Assembly: GCA_000953735.1 (NCBI GenBank)
Contig: LN554852.1
Span: 4,289,846-4,353,845 of the forward strand
Direction: 5' to 3'
Source: Moritella viscosa
GTDB taxonomy: Bacteria > Pseudomonadota > Gammaproteobacteria > Enterobacterales > Moritellaceae
Length of the DNA: 64,000 nucleotides
Below are positions 58,533 through 64,000 of this stretch, piece by piece. The notes beneath the pieces were generated by a model. The model had not been told where the DNA came from. It did no database searches and worked only from the letters and a program-made list of their open reading frames with translations. The position numbers and the translations under genes are program-made. The first letter of the stretch is position 1; each line of letters begins with the position of its first letter.

Positions 58533-60323
58533 TTACTTTTTATCACTCTTATACATTTCATCAATATCTTTCTTATATTCACTTTCAATCACTTTACGAC
58601 GTAATTTCAGCGTCGGGGTTATCTCGCCTTTTTTCATACAGAATTCACGACTAAGTAGTTTGAATTTTTTCACTTTTTCAAAGTTAGCTAACTCACTTTG
58701 TAAATCTTGAACTCGTTTCTCAAACATAGTGACAATATGACTATGGCGTAACAGTTCCGCTTTGCTTGAAAATTGCAGGTTTATCGAATTTGCATACTCT
58801 TCTAAAGCATCAAATGATGGCACGATTAACGCGCTTACAAAATGACGAGAATCAGCAACAATTGCGACCTGATCGATAAAGTGGTCTTTATTTAAGGTGC
58901 CTTCTACCAACTGCGGTGCAATATATTTACCATTCGATGTTTTCATTAACTCTTTAATACGCTCAGTCATCACGACTTCACCATTCGCTAATATTTTACC
59001 CGCATCACCAGTTTTCAGCCAACCATCGATAAAGTTTTTTTCGGTTTCTTCGGGCATTTTATAATAACCCTTCATTACCGTATCACCACGCACTAATATT
59101 TCGTTATCAGTACCTATTTTCACTTCCATATCAGGTAGAGGTAGACCAATAGAGCCAAAATCATATCCGATACCACGATGACAGCATACCGTCGCAGTTG
59201 TCTCAGTCATGCCATAACCAGCTTGCAGTTCAATGCCGATTGATTGGAAGAATATATTTATGTCAGGATCAACTTTAGCACCACCACAAGGCAAAAAACG
59301 CGTGTTACCACCAAGAATCCCGCGTAGTTTAGAAAAAATAAGTTTATCAGCGAGTTTATGCTGAATCGATAAGAATAGTGATGGCTGCTGATTACAGTGA
59401 ATAAGCTTAAAATGTATTAACCCAACGTTAGTTGCCCAGCCAAACAACGCTTTTTTTACTACTGATGCAGATTCTAATCGACTATGAATGGTACTGTATA
59501 TTTTCTCATATAAACGTGGCACCGCGACAAGTAGCGTAGGCTTAATTTCTGCGATAACATCAATAATCAACTTTGGATTTTCGAGATGCACATTTTGCGC
59601 ACCACAATGCATCAGGTAAAAAGACCAACTACGCTCGAGCACATGACTTAATGGTAAGAATGCAATTGAGGTATCAGTTTCCGAAACATTAATCATTTTA
59701 TCATGACTACTGAATGCAGCTGCAAAATTAGTGTAATCAAGCATGACACCTTTTGGCTGCCCTGTTGTACCCGATGTATAAATAAGGGTAACTAAGTCAT
59801 CCATACTCGCGTCAGTAAGTCGCTGTTCAAACTCAGCATCAGCGGCTTCATCATCACCTTGCTGAATAAACTCAGAGAAGTACATCGCATTCGATGCGCC
59901 TTTTAAATCGACTGTATCCGTCAGCGCAACAACCAACTTTAAGTCATTGCTAATTAACAGCTCAAGCGCTTTATCAAACTGTTCTTGTCCGCCAACGAAT
60001 AAATAATCGATATCTGCATTATTAATAATATAGCGCGTTTGCTCTGTGGTATTCGTTGGATAAATAGGAACCGTAACGCAACGTGCAGCTAAAATGCCTA
60101 AATCAGCAAAACTCCACTCTGGGCGATTATTTGCAAAGATACCGACTTTAGTTTGAACGCCACAACCAAGAAATAGTAATGCTTTTGCAACGCGGTCTGA
60201 ATTATCTAGTAGCTCAGACCAAGTAATATCTTGCCATTCACCGTTTTCTTGAAAGCGAATTGCAGTTGTTGCTTTACGTGCCGCAAATTTAGATCTAAAA
60301 CTGTTTACTAAGTGTTGGGTCAT
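58533..60323 (-). CDS. Long-chain acyl-CoA synthetase (AMP-binding, FadD15-like)
   Basis: 596-residue adenylate-forming enzyme that activates fatty acids to acyl-CoA. The ATP motif TLIYTSGTTGQPKGVMLDYT starts near residue 173. LQAGYGMTETTATVCCHRG lies near 365, then WLKTGDAGKILANGEVVMTE near 435 and the late catalytic region LMKTSNGKYIAPQLVEGTLN. The sequence is of the bacterial long-chain type that resembles eukaryotic ACSL (FAA1/FadD15) rather than E. coli FadD. No membrane segment is evident. Monocistronic by its flanks. Confidence 0.93.
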   Translation of the reverse strand: MTQHLVNSFRSKFAARKATTAIRFQENGEWQDITWSELLDNSDRVAKALLFLGCGVQTKVGIFANNRPEWSFADLGILAARCVTVPIYPTNTTEQTRYIINNADIDYLFVGGQEQFDKALELLISNDLKLVVALTDTVDLKGASNAMYFSEFIQQGDDEAADAEFEQRLTDASMDDLVTLIYTSGTTGQPKGVMLDYTNFAAAFSSHDKMINVSETDTSIAFLPLSHVLERSWSFYLMHCGAQNVHLENPKLIIDVIAEIKPTLLVAVPRLYEKIYSTIHSRLESASVVKKALFGWATNVGLIHFKLIHCNQQPSLFLSIQHKLADKLIFSKLRGILGGNTRFLPCGGAKVDPDINIFFQSIGIELQAGYGMTETTATVCCHRGIGYDFGSIGLPLPDMEVKIGTDNEILVRGDTVMKGYYKMPEETEKNFIDGWLKTGDAGKILANGEVVMTERIKELMKTSNGKYIAPQLVEGTLNKDHFIDQVAIVADSRHFVSALIVPSFDALEEYANSINLQFSSKAELLRHSHIVTMFEKRVQDLQSELANFEKVKKFKLLSREFCMKKGEITPTLKLRRKVIESEYKKDIDEMYKSDKK

Positions 60324-60456
60324 TAGTTTCTCTGATTATCCATAAATAGAATGAACGCATAATATGTCACGGATAGTAATCATTAATCAGGAATAAGTAT
60401 ACAAGCAATAGGCTTTACCTATGGCAAAAACACTAAAGAATCACCCTGTCTTATTT

Positions 60457-60897
60457 TTAGACAATGTAGCACATCATGATGGCATCTTCTCTGCCCGTTG
60501 CGGCAGGATAATAACCAAAACGACGATCAACTTCATTAAAACCAATATTTAAATACAACTGATAAGCTGCATGGTTCGACTCGCGAACTTCTAACCATAA
60601 CTGAAATAGATCTTGCTGTTGGCATTGTTGGATAAGATGATTAATAAGTAGCTTGCCGTAACCCTTACCTTGATGTGCAGGGGCAACCGCAATATTGAGT
60701 AAACTCGCTTCTCCAGCAACTTGACTCGCAAAGTAATAACCTAAAATTTGCTCATCTTTTATCAATAAAAAATTAAAGTATCGAGCGCCGAAGTTACTGG
60801 CTAAGACTTTATCCGACCAAGGAAATGCATGGCTCGCAGTTTCAATTTTTTGGATTAAAGGTAAATGTTCAGGTGTTAGCGGAATGATTTTTGGCAT
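60457..60897 (-). CDS. rimI: Ribosomal-protein alanine acetyltransferase
   Basis: GNAT enzyme that acetylates the N-terminal Ala of ribosomal protein S18. Start 60897 (MPKIIPLTPEHLPLIQKIET) lies ten bases after the holD stop; a 26-codon upstream extension overlaps holD and is not supported. About 146 residues with the acetyl-CoA loop NIAVAPAHQGKGYGKLLINH near residue 70 and NHAAYQLYLNIGFNEVDRRF near 110. holD-rimI is the conserved pair in this class of bacteria. Confidence 0.94.
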   Translation of the reverse strand: MPKIIPLTPEHLPLIQKIETASHAFPWSDKVLASNFGARYFNFLLIKDEQILGYYFASQVAGEASLLNIAVAPAHQGKGYGKLLINHLIQQCQQQDLFQLWLEVRESNHAAYQLYLNIGFNEVDRRFGYYPAATGREDAIMMCYIV

Positions 60898-60907
60898 TAA
60901 AGACTCG

Positions 60908-61309
60908 TTATTGCATATAACTGACGATTTGTTGCCAAAGCTGCTTTTTCGCTTGAGCAGAATGCAACAGTACATCTAGATGAGGTGATGAGAGTTGCTG
61001 TTTTGCAGCAAGATCTGATTGTTTACAACCGATAGTCCAAATCCATTTAGGCGTTTGGTAATAATACTTTAACTCGTCTTCAGTAATGATATGGCTTTGG
61101 TTAAATTCAAGCTGTAACGTACGCAAGACTTGTTTGATAAATTGACTGTGCGGTGTAAGTTTATCATTCGCGATAATCAGAATCTGGCAATGCTTAGGCA
61201 ATGGTTTTTTTTCGGCCTGGCTAGTAAGATGAGGAAATTGCTCAGGCTTATGACATTGCCATAATGTGATACCCATTTGCTGCAAGTAATAACGTGAAAA
61301 ATTACTCAT
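60908..61309 (-). CDS. holD: DNA polymerase III psi subunit
   Basis: Psi subunit of the clamp loader, linking it to single-strand binding protein through chi. 133 residues: MSNFSRYYLQQMGITLWQCH matches the HolD N terminus, and ILIIANDKLTPHSQFIKQVL is in the core. HolD diverges quickly, but the pairing with rimI supports the call. Confidence 0.9.
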   Translation of the reverse strand: MSNFSRYYLQQMGITLWQCHKPEQFPHLTSQAEKKPLPKHCQILIIANDKLTPHSQFIKQVLRTLQLEFNQSHIITEDELKYYYQTPKWIWTIGCKQSDLAAKQQLSSPHLDVLLHSAQAKKQLWQQIVSYMQ

Positions 61310-61343
61310 TGGATAACCATATCTGAAGATTTACAGAAGAAAG

Positions 61344-61419
61344 TGGCAGGGGTGGAGAGATTCGAACTCCCATCACGCGGATTTGGAATCCGCTGCTCTG
61401 CCGTTGGAGCTACACCCCT
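61344..61419 (-). tRNA. tRNA-Trp (anticodon CCA), copy 1
   Basis: 76 nt including encoded CCA. The acceptor stem AGGGGTG pairs with the 3' side before GCCA. The anticodon stem GCGGA/TCCGC encloses the loop TTCCAAA with CCA in the anticodon position; the T arm GGGAGTTCGAATCTCTCC is standard. It is the last gene of the rrn operon and identical to copy 2. Confidence 0.98.
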
Positions 61420-61492
61420 ACAAGATGAACAGGATTATAACTTAATTTTTAGATAAAGTTAAATCTGTTTCTTTGATTTGATATTATTAAAT

Positions 61493-61568
61493 TGGCAGGG
61501 GTGGAGAGATTCGAACTCCCATCACGCGGATTTGGAATCCGCTGCTCTGCCGTTGGAGCTACACCCCT
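61493..61568 (-). tRNA. tRNA-Trp (anticodon CCA), copy 2
   Basis: Same 76 bases as copy 1, with no difference seen. It lies 65 bases after the 5S gene and 73 bases before copy 1 in the direction of transcription. Spacer sequences around the two copies differ, apart from short flanks. Confidence 0.98.
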
Positions 61569-61633
61569 ATTACTCTTTACCCAAGACTTCGTCTTGAATA
61601 TCTATCCAAAGCGAGGCTTTGAATAAAATTGGC

Positions 61634-61750
61634 GCTTGGCGATGCCCTACTCTCACATGGGGAAACCCCACACTACCATCGGCGTTATTACGTTTCACTA
61701 CTGAGTTCGGAATGGGATCAGGTGGTACCGCAACACTATGGTCACCAAGC
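61634..61750 (-). rRNA. 5S ribosomal RNA
   Basis: About 117 nt. The ends GCTTGGTGAC and TCGCCAAGC pair. The interior has the conserved ACCTGATCCCATTCCGAACT and the GGTAGTGTGGGGTTTCCCCA loop. It lies between 23S and tRNA-Trp. Ends are placed by pairing and may be off by one or two bases. Confidence 0.95.
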
Positions 61751-61884
61751 AAATTTGCTTTGCTTTCTATATAGAAACTTACGTTTCATTTTAAATCTGA
61801 AAAGCTATAAATAAAGAAGTCTTTAAAACATAAAGTATTCAATCTATTCTTAAGTCGTATTTCAATTAATCATACTTCAATTTG

Positions 61885-64000
<2,116 letters not shown>

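Noticed and set aside
61570..61814. Short open frames over the 5S gene
   Set aside because: They lie in rRNA and have no coding support.

Overview
The window is gammaproteobacterial DNA of marine Vibrionales/Alteromonadales type. A Moritella-like organism is my best guess. The grounds are family resemblance and gene order: a LuxR/HapR-type regulator beside hpt, yadGH beside hpt, ytjB/serB next to a large PilZ protein, the deo operon, holD-rimI, and an rrn operon ending in tRNA-Trp. No search was run, so the genus is inference.

Positions 1-26,100 hold a surface-polysaccharide locus. It is read almost entirely on the minus strand from an ops/JUMPstart element (24605-24616). In transcription order it carries wza-wzb-wzc, then an intact sialic-acid module (neuA, neuB, neuC, an unassigned glycosyltransferase, wzx, an acyltransferase). 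Next come a hydrophobic gene remnant split by an IS256-family element and a decayed pseudaminic-acid module (pseB, pseC, pseF, pseG-pseH; no pseI seen). The locus ends with wzy, a GT4 glycosyltransferase and the GDP-mannose/GDP-fucose genes gmd, fcl, gmm and manC, the last cut by the window edge. A divergent Wzz-like gene lies outside the ops element. The neu module is bracketed by two similar direct repeats (about 12208-12336 and 20462-20590), each just upstream of the first gene of a nonulosonate module. This suggests module acquisition: pseudaminate genes are being lost while sialate genes are kept.

Damage is concentrated here: an IS1595-type IS in pseB, an internal deletion in pseB, a TnpB-type right-end relic in pseG, homopolymer frameshifts in gmm, wzy, pseF and pseG, a stop codon in pseG, and a perfect 30-copy TATTATG array beside the acyltransferase gene.

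Positions 26,100-61,310 are ordinary chromosomal backbone with intact genes: a TrmB-like methyltransferase, yadH/yadG, hpt, the LuxR/HapR-type regulator, ubiX, mpl, ytjB, serB, a PilZ protein, a periplasmic-sensor diguanylate cyclase, ettA, deoD-deoB-deoA-deoC, nupC, a TatD hydrolase, a second diguanylate cyclase, oligopeptidase B, deaD, prfC, a SulP transporter, ppaC, a long-chain acyl-CoA synthetase, rimI and holD. Several clear intrinsic terminators separate the units.

Positions 61,340-64,000 are the 3' end of an rrn operon on the minus strand: 23S (partial), 5S, then two identical tRNA-Trp genes.
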